Both the position numbers and the translations under genes were made by a program. From the NCBI GenBank assembly GCA_963750495.1, contig CAVVQV010000008.1, forward strand, positions 248,001-312,000: a stretch of DNA of 64,000 nt. The letters run 5' to 3'. Below the pieces are notes generated by a model. That model did no database searches. It was not told the origin of the DNA and was given only the letters and a program-made list of their open reading frames with translations. Below are positions 1 through 8,671 of the stretch, one piece after another. Position 1 is the stretch's first letter. Every line of letters begins with the position of its first letter. This DNA is from JANLYC01 sp963750495. Its GTDB lineage: Bacteria; Actinomycetota; Actinomycetes; Propionibacteriales; Nocardioidaceae.

Positions 1-1932
1 GTCGACGAGGTCTACCCCGTGCTCGAGACGGCCGCGGAGCTGTCGGGCAAGAAGTACGGCGACGTGTACGAGGACGACGTGCGGATGCGGGTCGTCGCCG
101 ACCACGTGCGCAGCGCGCTGATGCTGATCGGCGACGGCGTCACCCCGTCCAACGAGGCGCGTGGGTACGTCTTGCGCCGGATCCTGCGCCGGGTGGTCCG
201 GTCGATGCGACTGCTCGGGGTCGAGGATCGCACGCTCCCCGAGCTGCTGCCGGTCGCGCTCGCCAAGATGCGGCTTTCCTACCCCGAGCTGGACGCCGGC
301 TGGCCACGCATCTCCAGCGTGGCGTACGCCGAGGAAGACGCATTCCGGCACACGCTCAAGGCCGGCACCACACTGTTCGACCTGGCGGCCTCCGAGACCC
401 GGCAGCTGGGCAGCTACGAGCTCCCGGGCGATCGCGCATTCCAGCTGCACGACACCTACGGGTTCCCGATCGACCTCACCCTCGAGATGGCCGCGGAGCA
501 GGGCCTGACCGTCGACGAGGTGGGTTTCCGCACCCTCATGACCGAACAACGCCAGCGGGCGAAGGCCGATGCGCAGGCCAAGAAGGGCCAGCACAGCGAC
601 ACCTCGTCCTACCGCGAGATCGCCGACGCGATGGGCCGGGCGGTCACGTTCACCGGCTACGACGAGGTGGTCTCCGAGGCGACCGTCACCGGGCTCGTGA
701 CCGATGCGGGCAACGTCGAGCAGGTCGGTGAAGGGCAGACGTTCGAGCTCGTGCTCGACCGTACGCCGTTCTACGCCGAAGGCGGGGGACAGCTCGCCGA
801 CCAGGGCGTCATCACGCTCGACAACGGGGCCCGGCTCGAGGTCCTCGACGTCCAGGCGCCAGCCCGGGGTGTGATCGTCCACAAGGTGTCGGTGCTCGCG
901 GGGGAGGTTCTCCGCGGAGCCGGAGCGCAGGCCGTCGTCGACATCGAGCGCCGGAAGTCGATCAGCCGCGCACACACGGCTACCCACATGGTGCACAAGG
1001 CCTTCCGGGAGGCGCTCGGCGACACCGCCACCCAGGCCGGCAGCGAGAACGCCCCGGGGCGGTTCCGGTTCGACTTCTCCGCCACCGGCGCGGTGCCCGA
1101 GTCCGTCCTGCGCGACGTCGAGGCACGTGTCAACGATCTCGTCCTGTCCGACCTGTCCGTCGAGGCTGATCTCATGTCGCAGGATCAGGCCCGTGCCATC
1201 GGCGCCATGGCGTTGTTCGGTGAGAAGTACGGCGACGAGGTCCGTGTCATCTCCGTCGGCGACTGGGCCCGGGAGCTGTGCGGTGGCACCCATGCCGGCC
1301 GCTCCGGGCAGCTTGGGGTCATCAAGCTGTTGGGTGAGTCGTCCATCGGAGCCGGGGTTCGCCGGGTCGAAGCACTGGTAGGCGCCGACGCGTACCGGTT
1401 CCTCGCACGCGAGCACGTGCTCGTCGCCCAGCTGACCGACGTGCTGAAGGTGCGGCCTGAGGAGCTGCCCGAGCGGGTCAACGACATCATCGAGCGCCTG
1501 CGCGCCGCGGAGAAGGAGATCGAGCGGGTCCGCGTGGCCTCCTTGCTGTCGCGGGCCGGCGAGCTCGTCGAGGGTGCCCGGGACGTGTTCGGTGTGACCT
1601 ATCTCGGTCATGTGGCCGAGGGTGCGGGTGCGAGCGACGTACGCCGCCTGGCGCTCGACGTGCGCGGGCGCCTCGGCAACGACCTCCCGACAGTCGTGAG
1701 CGTGATCGGTTCGAGCGAGGGCAAACCCTCCGTGGTGGTTGCCCTCAACGACACCGCGCGCGAGTGGGGGCTCTCGGCCGGGGCGCTGGTGAAGGTCGCC
1801 GCGACGGTCCTCGGTGGTAGCGGTGGCGGCAAGGACGACGTCGCCCAGGGCGGCGGGACTGACGTGTCAGCGGCTCCGCAGGCTCTTGCCGAGGTGGAGC
1901 GTGCGATCGGCCAGCGGGTGACGAGCACCTGA
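1..1932 (+). CDS. alaS: alanyl-tRNA synthetase, C-terminal part (5-prime end outside window)
   Basis: AlaRS charges tRNA-Ala in the cytoplasm. The frame is open from base 1, so the N-terminal catalytic core is outside the window; 643 residues are visible. They cover the end of the aminoacylation and tRNA-recognition part, the editing domain with its zinc-site HTATH (bases 973-987) and CGGTH (1279-1293), and the C-terminal oligomerisation domain with a glycine-rich tail near 1810-1860 (GGSGGGKDD). These motifs are diagnostic for AlaRS and AlaX-type editing domains, and the length and domain order fit full-length AlaRS. The next gene, ruvX, starts 11 bases after the stop. alaS-ruvX-mltG-aroE is a common actinobacterial order. 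Confidence 0.97.
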   Translation, partial: VDEVYPVLETAAELSGKKYGDVYEDDVRMRVVADHVRSALMLIGDGVTPSNEARGYVLRRILRRVVRSMRLLGVEDRTLPELLPVALAKMRLSYPELDAGWPRISSVAYAEEDAFRHTLKAGTTLFDLAASETRQLGSYELPGDRAFQLHDTYGFPIDLTLEMAAEQGLTVDEVGFRTLMTEQRQRAKADAQAKKGQHSDTSSYREIADAMGRAVTFTGYDEVVSEATVTGLVTDAGNVEQVGEGQTFELVLDRTPFYAEGGGQLADQGVITLDNGARLEVLDVQAPARGVIVHKVSVLAGEVLRGAGAQAVVDIERRKSISRAHTATHMVHKAFREALGDTATQAGSENAPGRFRFDFSATGAVPESVLRDVEARVNDLVLSDLSVEADLMSQDQARAIGAMALFGEKYGDEVRVISVGDWARELCGGTHAGRSGQLGVIKLLGESSIGAGVRRVEALVGADAYRFLAREHVLVAQLTDVLKVRPEELPERVNDIIERLRAAEKEIERVRVASLLSRAGELVEGARDVFGVTYLGHVAEGAGASDVRRLALDVRGRLGNDLPTVVSVIGSSEGKPSVVVALNDTAREWGLSAGALVKVAATVLGGSGGGKDDVAQGGGTDVSAAPQALAEVERAIGQRVTST

Positions 1933-1943
1933 CCACGCCGGCG

Positions 1944-2480
1944 ATGGGACCCGACCACGACTCAGCTCGCGATGCCGGACCGGCCGAACCCAGACGTGGG
2001 GTGCGGCTCGGCATCGACGTCGGCGATGTCCGCATCGGGGTGGCGCGATGTGACGCCGGTGGCATGATCGCGACGCCCGTCGAGACCGTGCGCCGCGGCC
2101 CCGGTGACCTGGCGAGGTTGGCGGCGATCGTCGCCGAGGAGGAGGCGATCGAGGTGGTTGTCGGACTGCCGGTCTCGCTGTCCGGACGCGAAGGACCCGC
2201 GGCGGAGAAGGCGCGCTCGTTCGCGTCCGAGCTGTTCGCGATGCTGAACCCCGGTATCGCCGCGGGAGGCGCGGCGGGCTCGCGCGGAACGGTCCCGGTT
2301 CGCCTCTTCGACGAGCGATTGACTACGGTGAGCGCGGAACGCGTGCTGCGCGAACGAGGCCGCAAGGGCTCGAAGCAACGATCGGTCGTCGACCAGGCGG
2401 CCGCCGTGGTGATCCTGCAGCACGCCATCGACACGGAACGGTCCACGGGGAGACCGCCTGGGCAGGAAGTAGGTTCGTGA
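1944..2480 (+). CDS. ruvX: RuvX/YqgF family Holliday junction resolvase-like protein
   Basis: The 178-residue protein has the RNase H-like YqgF fold motifs: GIDVGDVRIGVA near the N-terminus (first catalytic Asp), VVVGLPVSLSG in the middle, and FDERLTTVSAE followed by the C-terminal VDQAAAVVIL helix. Family members act as resolvase-like nucleases and are linked to pre-16S rRNA processing; which role applies here cannot be seen from sequence. The ATG at 1944 leaves a 20-residue extension before the first conserved strand, and no strong ribosome binding site precedes it. The stop overlaps the GTG start of mltG by four bases (GTGA), suggesting translational coupling. Confidence 0.93.
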   Translation: MGPDHDSARDAGPAEPRRGVRLGIDVGDVRIGVARCDAGGMIATPVETVRRGPGDLARLAAIVAEEEAIEVVVGLPVSLSGREGPAAEKARSFASELFAMLNPGIAAGGAAGSRGTVPVRLFDERLTTVSAERVLRERGRKGSKQRSVVDQAAAVVILQHAIDTERSTGRPPGQEVGS

Positions 2481-3598
2481 GCGACGACCTGGGTGTTGGA
2501 GGGCTGCGCGCCAGCGGCCACCGCGCGACGACGAAGCGTGGGCGTGGCTGCGTGCCCGTCCTGATCGCGGTCGTGGCGATCGTGGTGCTGGCCGCCTTCG
2601 CCTATGTGAAAGGCGTCGACTTCATCAAGAACCAGCTGTCCGGTCCGGCCGACTACTCGGGGTCGGGTGTCAACCCGACGGTCCGGATCGAAGTCAAGTC
2701 CGGCGACACCGCCACCGACATCGGCAACACCCTCCACGACAAGGGTGTGGTGAAGTCGGTGGGCGCGTTCACCGACGCGGCGAGCGCGGACGAACGGTCA
2801 CTGAACATCCAGGTCGGCAGCTATCTGCTGAAGTCGGAGATGTCTGCCAAGAGTGCGCTCGCGGTCCTGGTCAACCCGGCCTCGATCATCAAGACGCCCA
2901 CGGTGACGATCCCGGAGGGACTGCGGGCCGAGGAGATCCTGGCCTCCATCGCCAAGCAGACCGACCTGACGCCCAAGGCGCTCCAGGCGGCGTACGACGA
3001 CACGGCGGCCCTCGAACTCCCCGACTACGCGAAGGGTGACCCCGAGGGGTACCTCTTCCCGTCGACCTACGACGTCAAGAAGAACACGACCGCAGCGGAG
3101 CTCCTGCACGAGATGGTGGCCACGTTCGTCAGTGAGGCCGACGGGCTCGGTCTCGAGGAGAAGGCCGCTGCTCTCGGACAGTCGCCGACCGACATCGTCA
3201 CGATCGCCAGCCTCGTGCAGGCCGAGTCACCACCGGACGACATGCCCAAGGTCGCCAGCGTGGTCTACAACCGGCTCGACGCCGGCATGCCGCTGCAGTT
3301 CGACTCGACGCTGCACTACGCCGTCGACAGTCGGGGAGAGGTCCTGGCCGGCAGCGATCTGCGCGACCTCGACTCGCCCTACAACACCTACAAGCTCACT
3401 GGCCTGACTCCGACACCAATCGACTCGCCGGGCGAGGCAGCGCTGAAGGCCGCGCTCGAGCCTGCGCAGACCGACTACCTGTTCTTCGTCACGGTCAACC
3501 TTCGCACCGGGGAGACCAAGTTCGCGACAACCCTCGACGAGCACAACCGCAACGTCGCTGAGTACCGGACGTACTGCGAGACCTCGAGTGAGTGCTGA
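2477..3598 (+). CDS. mltG: endolytic murein transglycosylase MltG (YceG-like)
   Basis: A 373-residue inner-membrane protein that would cleave nascent glycan strands and help set peptidoglycan chain length. A basic N-terminus (KRGRG) is followed by one membrane segment at about residues 26-45. The rest is extracytoplasmic: a LysM-like part (IEVKSGDTATDIGNTL) and the YceG catalytic domain. The catalytic Glu is E250 in LVQAES, followed by the family signature PKVASVVYNRLD and QFDSTLHYAV. The GTG start overlaps the ruvX stop by four bases and the 3-prime end overlaps aroE by 11 bases, so ruvX-mltG-aroE is probably one transcript. Length is normal for actinobacterial MltG. Confidence 0.95.
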   Translation: MSDDLGVGGLRASGHRATTKRGRGCVPVLIAVVAIVVLAAFAYVKGVDFIKNQLSGPADYSGSGVNPTVRIEVKSGDTATDIGNTLHDKGVVKSVGAFTDAASADERSLNIQVGSYLLKSEMSAKSALAVLVNPASIIKTPTVTIPEGLRAEEILASIAKQTDLTPKALQAAYDDTAALELPDYAKGDPEGYLFPSTYDVKKNTTAAELLHEMVATFVSEADGLGLEEKAAALGQSPTDIVTIASLVQAESPPDDMPKVASVVYNRLDAGMPLQFDSTLHYAVDSRGEVLAGSDLRDLDSPYNTYKLTGLTPTPIDSPGEAALKAALEPAQTDYLFFVTVNLRTGETKFATTLDEHNRNVAEYRTYCETSSEC

Positions 3599-4433
3599 GC
3601 CCGACTCAGCACCACTGCAGCAACGCTGTGCTGTGCTCGGCAGCCCGATCACTCACTCGCGGTCACCTGCACTGCATCGCGCGGCCTACGCTGCGCTCGG
3701 ACTGTCGTGGCGCTACGACGCGCTCGAGGTCACGGCCGACGATCTTCCCGATCTCGTCAACGGCCTCGGGGCGGAGTGGCGCGGTCTCTCGTTGACGATG
3801 CCGCTCAAGTCGGTCGCGATGTCGTTGTGCTCAACCGTCGAGGCGCAAGCCGCGCGGGTGGGCGCCGTCAACACGATGGTGCGGTCCGACGACGGTGGCT
3901 GGCAGGGATACAACACCGATATCGGCGGCTGCGTCGACGCGCTGCACAACGCTGGACTCGGCCGCGTCGACTCGGCAGTGATCGTCGGTGCCGGCGCAAC
4001 CGCCGCGTCGGCCTTGGCTGCCCTGGCGGACCTCGGAGCCTCCCAGGTCGAGGTGCTGGCCCGCTCAGTCGTGCGGGCTGAGCACCTGGTGCCGCTGGGG
4101 CAGCGGCTCGGCATCACCGTCAAGGTCTCGGAGCTCGGGGTTGCGTCCGCATCGGACGGCCCTCCCGGCCGGGGTCGCGTCGACGTCCTCGTGTCGACCA
4201 TTCCAGCCAGGGCGCAGGAGGACCTTGCCGACGAGCTGGCGCAACGGAGCGGTCTCGTCCTCGACGTCGTGTACGACCCGTCCTCGACGCCGTTGCTCGT
4301 GGCGGCCGAGCGGTCCGGCGCCGTCGGCATACCCGGCCTGGAACTGCTCCTCCGCCAGGCGGTCCGCCAGGTCGTGCTGATGACCGGCGTGGCCAACGCC
4401 CCGGTCGACGCGATGTATGACGCACTGCATTGA
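3588..4433 (+). CDS. aroE: shikimate dehydrogenase
   Basis: AroE reduces 3-dehydroshikimate to shikimate with NADPH in the aromatic amino acid pathway. The 281-residue protein has the substrate motif GSPITHSRSP (about 18-27), the catalytic Lys in LTMPLK (K74), the catalytic Asp in GYNTDIGG (D111) and a Rossmann NADP loop GAGATAASALAAL. The C-terminal PGLELLLRQAVRQV helix is typical. The GTG start lies inside the end of mltG. The other shikimate genes (aroC, aroK, aroB, aroQ) lie 2.5 kb downstream, separated by an oxidase and a prepilin peptidase. Confidence 0.96.
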   Translation: MSAEPDSAPLQQRCAVLGSPITHSRSPALHRAAYAALGLSWRYDALEVTADDLPDLVNGLGAEWRGLSLTMPLKSVAMSLCSTVEAQAARVGAVNTMVRSDDGGWQGYNTDIGGCVDALHNAGLGRVDSAVIVGAGATAASALAALADLGASQVEVLARSVVRAEHLVPLGQRLGITVKVSELGVASASDGPPGRGRVDVLVSTIPARAQEDLADELAQRSGLVLDVVYDPSSTPLLVAAERSGAVGIPGLELLLRQAVRQVVLMTGVANAPVDAMYDALH

Positions 4434-4535
4434 CATCCGCCGGTGCCGCGAGGGAAAGCCGCCGAGGTGCATGCTGAGACGGTGAGCGACGCGACCGTGC
4501 CTGCCAGGCAACCACGAAGCCATGCCGCGCGTGGG

Positions 4536-6089
4536 ATGGGTATGCGGCACAACGCAGGCGAGCCAGCAGGACTCTCCCGCCGCGCCTTGTTGCAGTCAGC
4601 AGCAGTGGCGACGGGTCTGCTGGCAGCGGGCTGCACCTCGACGGCGAAGCCAGACCCTGCCACGCTGTCTGGGGTCACCAGCGGTTCGCCATCCAGCGCG
4701 GCTCCGGCGACCGGCGTCAGCGCACAGCCCGGCGGACCGACGCGAGCCGACTGGCAGGCGCTGGCGGCCTCGATCGACGGAGCTGTCGTACGGCGCAACG
4801 CCGGCGACTACGACGAGGTCAAGCAGCTGTTCGACCCGCGCTTCGACGACGTCAGCCCTCTCGCAGTCGTGGAGGCGACCACGGCCCAGGACGTCAAGGA
4901 GGCGATCTCCTTCGCCCGGCGTTTCGACCTGGCGGCGCGCCCACGGGCGGGTGGGCACTCGTACGTGGGCGCGTCCACGGTGACGGACGGGCTGGTCATC
5001 GATACCGGCCGGATGGTGACCACCCTGTACGACCCGGGCAGCCGGCTCGCCACGGTCGGTGCCGGGGCTGAGCTCTACAACGTCCACGCAGCGCTGGCAG
5101 CCCATGGCAGGTCGATCCCTACCGGCACCTGCCCGACGGTCGGCGCGGCCGGTCTCACGCTCGGCGGCGGGCTGGGGATCGACAGCCGCGCGTACGGGCT
5201 CACGTGCGACCGGGTCCGGTCGCTGACGGTCGTGACGGCCGACGGTGTCATCAGGACCGCCAGTGCCACCCGTAACAGCGACCTGTTCTGGGCCTGCCGT
5301 GGCGGGGGAGGCGGCAACCTCGGCATCGTGACCTCTTTCGGCTTCGCTACCCACCCGGCCCGCCGGATGGGGTTCTTCCTCGTGACGTTCCCCTGGTCAG
5401 CGGCGTCGGGCGTCCTGCGCGGGTGGGCACGCCGCGTCAAGCAGATGCCACGGACCTCGTGGATGAACCTGCACCTCGAGGCCGGCTCCGACGGTTCGAC
5501 CCGCATCCGGGTCGTCGGTGTGTGCCGCGCGGGTGACGAGGACGCCGAGGCTGCTGCCGTCCAACAGACGGTCGGTGTCGACGGCACCAGCGTCTCGACC
5601 TTCCAGAAGGAGTTCCTAGACGGCATCTCGTTTCTCGGTGGCGGGACCACGTCCGCGCGGCAGGCCTTCGCCGCCGGCAGCGACGTCGTTGCTGACATGA
5701 CCCAGGGCCTGTCGCGCGCCCTCCCGGCCGTGGTCGCCGGGCGGGCTGCGAGCCATCAGGTGGCCGCCGTGATCCTGGACCCGCTGACCGGCGCCGTGCG
5801 CGATGTCGGTGTCGGCGCAACCGCATTCCCGTGGCGCCGCCACCTGGCGGACATCCAGTGGTACGTCGGACTGTCGCTGCATCCCTCGCCAGCTCAGGTC
5901 TCGGCGGCCTACAGCTGGATCGACGACGCGCATGACGCTATCGGGTCGGCGAGCGTCGGTGGCTACGTCAACTACCTCGAGCCGGAACGGCCGGTCGCCG
6001 ACTACTACGGTGCCAACCTCGCGCAGCTGCGTCGCATCAAGCAGCAGTATGACCCCGACGGGTTCTTCCGGACGCCCTACACGGTCTGA
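4536..6089 (+). CDS. Tat-exported FAD-dependent oxidase, berberine-bridge-enzyme family, probable lipoprotein
   Basis: A PCMH-type flavin oxidase. The ATG at 4536 places a twin-arginine motif (SRRALLQ) about 15 residues from the N-terminus; a hydrophobic stretch ends in the lipobox LAAGC, so it is probably a Tat-exported lipoprotein. GTG codons at 4443 and 4482 are alternative starts but give an unusually long n-region. Two covalent-FAD signatures are present: His in RAGGHSY (8-alpha-N-histidyl) and Cys in GTCPTVGAAGLTLGGG (6-S-cysteinyl). The C-terminal BBE segment YYGANLAQLRRIKQQYDPDGFF is complete. Family members oxidise sugars, alkaloids or alcohols with oxygen; the substrate here cannot be predicted. 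It sits between aroE and the later aro genes without an obvious link to them. Confidence 0.9.
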   Translation: MGMRHNAGEPAGLSRRALLQSAAVATGLLAAGCTSTAKPDPATLSGVTSGSPSSAAPATGVSAQPGGPTRADWQALAASIDGAVVRRNAGDYDEVKQLFDPRFDDVSPLAVVEATTAQDVKEAISFARRFDLAARPRAGGHSYVGASTVTDGLVIDTGRMVTTLYDPGSRLATVGAGAELYNVHAALAAHGRSIPTGTCPTVGAAGLTLGGGLGIDSRAYGLTCDRVRSLTVVTADGVIRTASATRNSDLFWACRGGGGGNLGIVTSFGFATHPARRMGFFLVTFPWSAASGVLRGWARRVKQMPRTSWMNLHLEAGSDGSTRIRVVGVCRAGDEDAEAAAVQQTVGVDGTSVSTFQKEFLDGISFLGGGTTSARQAFAAGSDVVADMTQGLSRALPAVVAGRAASHQVAAVILDPLTGAVRDVGVGATAFPWRRHLADIQWYVGLSLHPSPAQVSAAYSWIDDAHDAIGSASVGGYVNYLEPERPVADYYGANLAQLRRIKQQYDPDGFFRTPYTV

Positions 6090-6168
6090 CGGCCGCACGG
6101 CGTCAGTGGCTGTGGATCGGCCCTCCACAGCATCCGCGTGGCATCGCTTCGCACGACGGTGGCGACAC

Positions 6169-6174
6169 TAGGCT
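6169..6174 (+). promoter_or_regulatory. candidate -10 box for the prepilin peptidase gene
   Basis: TAGGCT ends six bases before the GTG start codon. If it is a sigma-70-type -10 element, transcription would begin at or next to the start codon, giving a leaderless mRNA. No clear -35 was found. Confidence 0.4.
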
Positions 6175-6180
6175 CGCGGG

Positions 6181-6882
6181 GTGTCCGAGGTCCTCGCTGC
6201 CCTGCTGTCTGCTGTCGTCGTGGCGGGGTTGTGTTCGCTGGGACCGTTCGTCGTGGCCCGGCTGCCCGAACCGGAGCTTGCTGTCGACGCCGTCGAGAAG
6301 GTCCCCTACGCAACGCTCGCGAGGCGCCCCGGCCTCTCGCTGAAGCTGGCAGTTGTCGGGGCGGTCGTCGGCCTCGTCACCGGCTGGGTGCTCGGCGACG
6401 ACGCGATCCTGGGCGCCTGGGTCTTCCTGGCGGCGGTGGGTGTGGTGCTCGGCTACGTCGATGCGCAGACGCGGTTGCTGCCCACCCGGATCATCGGTCC
6501 CTCGTACGCCGTGCTCGTGGTGCTGATCCTGATCGCGGCGGCGATCGAAGGTGACACCGACGGGCTCGTGCATGCCGGCCTGGGCTGGCTGGTGTTCGGC
6601 GGGTTCTACTTCGTGATGTGGTACGTCTACCCCAAGGGGCTCGGTTACGGCGACGTCCGTCTGTCCGGACTCCTCGGCCTCGCGCTGGGTTACCTCGGCT
6701 GGGGCCCCGTCCTCGTCGGCCTGTATGCCGGGTTCCTTCTCGGTGGGATCGGCGGCGGCTTGCTGTCGCTGCTGCGCATCGTCGACCGCAAGAGATACCC
6801 CTTCGGGCCGTTCATGCTGGTCGGGTCGCTGGTCGGGCTGGCCTGGGGCGTGGCGGTCGGCGACTGGTACACCGGATTCTGA
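6181..6882 (+). CDS. prepilin peptidase, A24 aspartic protease family (peptidase-only form)
   Basis: A 233-residue polytopic membrane protein. The two catalytic aspartates of type IV prepilin peptidases are visible: D94 in GYVDAQTRLLP and D158 in the GxGD motif KGLGYGDVRLSGLLG. About six to seven hydrophobic segments surround them. The N-terminal cysteine-rich methyltransferase domain of PilD is missing, which is usual in Actinobacteria (TadV/CpaA-like and ComC-like forms). It would cleave leader peptides of type IV or Tad pilins at the membrane; no pilin gene is in the window. An ORF fully overlapping on the other strand is a coding shadow. The GTG start follows a -10-like box by six bases and has no Shine-Dalgarno sequence. 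Confidence 0.9.
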   Translation: MSEVLAALLSAVVVAGLCSLGPFVVARLPEPELAVDAVEKVPYATLARRPGLSLKLAVVGAVVGLVTGWVLGDDAILGAWVFLAAVGVVLGYVDAQTRLLPTRIIGPSYAVLVVLILIAAAIEGDTDGLVHAGLGWLVFGGFYFVMWYVYPKGLGYGDVRLSGLLGLALGYLGWGPVLVGLYAGFLLGGIGGGLLSLLRIVDRKRYPFGPFMLVGSLVGLAWGVAVGDWYTGF

Positions 6883-6959
6883 TCGGTCCGGCGAGGCGCG
6901 GCCGTCCACTCCGTCGGCGGGTCGGCCCTGCCAGGGAAGGCACATGACAGACTTTGGGC

Positions 6960-8138
6960 ATGCTGCGTTGGCTGACGGCTGGTGAGTCGCACGGTCCTGC
7001 TCTCGTCGCGGTGCTCGAAGGGCTGCCCGCCGACGTGGAGATCACGACCGCTGACATCGTGGCTGTGCTCGCGCGGCGCCGGCTCGGCTACGGCCGCGGT
7101 GCCCGGATGTCGTTCGAGCAGGACGACGTCACCCTCCTGGGCGGCGTCCGGCACGGTCGCACCATGGGCAGCCCGATAGCGCTCACGATCGGCAACACCG
7201 AGTGGCCGAAGTGGCAGCAGGTGATGGCTCCCGACCCGGTCGACCCGGATGTGCTCGCCGGCCTGGCCCGCAACGCCCCGCTCACCCGGCCGCGCCCGGG
7301 CCACGCCGACCTGGTCGGCATGCAGAAGTACGGCTTCGACGAGGCGCGGCCGGTTCTCGAGCGCGCCAGTGCCCGCGAGACCGCCGCCCGCGTTGCGCTG
7401 GGTGCCGTGGCGGCTGCCTTCCTGCACCAGGCTCTCGACGTTCGACTGGTGGCTCATGTGGTGTCGATCGGGAAGGCCGAGGCGCCCCCCGGTGTTCTCC
7501 CCATCTTCACGGACGTGGCCGCGCTGGATGCCGACCCCGTTCGCTGCCTCGACCAGACCGCGAGCGCGGCGATGGCCGCCGAGATCGACCAGGCGCACAA
7601 GGACGGCGACACGCTGGGTGGCGTGGTCGAGGTGGTGGCGTACGGCGTACCACCAGGGCTCGGATCACACGTGCACTGGGACCGGCGCCTCGACTCCAGG
7701 CTGGCAGGTGCGCTGATGGGCATCCAGGCGATCAAGGGGGTCGAGGTCGGCGACGGCTTCGACGTCGCACGCGGACCGGGGTCGGCAGCGCACGACGAGA
7801 TCGAGCCGGGTCCGGACGGTCCGCGTCGCACCTCGGGCCGTAGTGGCGGGACCGAGGGCGGGATGTCCACCGGTGAGCCGCTCCGGGTGCGCGCGGCCAT
7901 GAAGCCGATCGCGACGATCCCGCGGGCCCTGCGCACCGTCGACGTCGCCACCGGCGAGGCCGCCGTCGCACACCATCAACGGTCGGATGTGTGCGCCGTT
8001 CCCGCTGCGGCCGTCGTGGCCGAGGCCATGGTGGCGCTGGTCCTGGCCGAAGCGGCTGTCGAGAAGTTCGGCGGCGACTCGGTGACCGAGACCCGGCGCA
8101 ACCGCGACGGCTACCTCCGTGCGTTGAGGACACCGTGA
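6960..8138 (+). CDS. aroC: chorismate synthase
   Basis: AroC converts EPSP to chorismate, using reduced FMN as cofactor. The 392-residue protein begins MLRWLTAGESHGPALV, the canonical N-terminus with the GESHG signature, so the ATG at 6960 is preferred to the TTG two codons upstream. Later motifs are RPGHADLVGMQKYG (about 112-125), ARETAARVALG and the C-terminal GGMSTGEPLRVRAAMKPI. Length is normal for the bacterial monofunctional enzyme. The stop overlaps the aroK start by four bases (GTGA). aroC-aroK-aroB-aroQ is a conserved actinobacterial block. Confidence 0.97.
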   Translation: MLRWLTAGESHGPALVAVLEGLPADVEITTADIVAVLARRRLGYGRGARMSFEQDDVTLLGGVRHGRTMGSPIALTIGNTEWPKWQQVMAPDPVDPDVLAGLARNAPLTRPRPGHADLVGMQKYGFDEARPVLERASARETAARVALGAVAAAFLHQALDVRLVAHVVSIGKAEAPPGVLPIFTDVAALDADPVRCLDQTASAAMAAEIDQAHKDGDTLGGVVEVVAYGVPPGLGSHVHWDRRLDSRLAGALMGIQAIKGVEVGDGFDVARGPGSAAHDEIEPGPDGPRRTSGRSGGTEGGMSTGEPLRVRAAMKPIATIPRALRTVDVATGEAAVAHHQRSDVCAVPAAAVVAEAMVALVLAEAAVEKFGGDSVTETRRNRDGYLRALRTP

Positions 8139-8671
8139 CCGCACCCGACGCCGGCGGGCCGCGCGTCGTGCTGGTCGGGCCACCCGGCGCGGGCAAGACC
8201 ACGGTCGGTCGGGCGCTCGCTGAGCGCTGGCACCTGGTCTTCCGCGACACCGACGCCGACGTCGAGGCGGTGGCGGGGAAGCCGGTCGCTGAGATCTTCG
8301 TCGACGAGGGTGAGGGATATTTCCGTGAGCTCGAGGCCACGGCTGTGGCAACCGCGCTGGCCGACCACGACGGCGTGCTCGCCCTCGGCGGCGGTGCGGT
8401 GACCACACCGACGATCCGCGAACGGTTGCAGGGTCACTGCGTGGTCTTCCTCGACGTGGGTCTCGCCGACGCCTCGTCGCGGGTAGGTCTGGGTGTCACC
8501 CGCCCCCTGCTTCTCGGCAACGTCCGCAGCCAGCTCAAAGCACTGCTCGACGCCCGCCGCCCGCTGTACGCCGGCGTGGCCAGCGTCACCGTGGGCACCG
8601 ACGGTCGTGGCGTCGACGAGGTCGTCGACCAGGTGGCGAGTGCGGTCGAACAGCTGATCGGCACCCAGTGA
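8135..8671 (+). CDS. aroK: shikimate kinase
   Basis: AroK phosphorylates shikimate at O3 with ATP. The 178-residue protein has the Walker A loop GPPGAGKTT (15-23), the shikimate-binding FRDTDADVE (36-44), the LALGGGAV motif and the lid/adenine segment VTRPLLLGN. The GTG at 8135 is chosen because it gives the usual kinase length and overlaps the aroC stop by four bases. Its stop overlaps the aroB start (TGATG). Confidence 0.95.
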   Translation: MTAPDAGGPRVVLVGPPGAGKTTVGRALAERWHLVFRDTDADVEAVAGKPVAEIFVDEGEGYFRELEATAVATALADHDGVLALGGGAVTTPTIRERLQGHCVVFLDVGLADASSRVGLGVTRPLLLGNVRSQLKALLDARRPLYAGVASVTVGTDGRGVDEVVDQVASAVEQLIGTQ

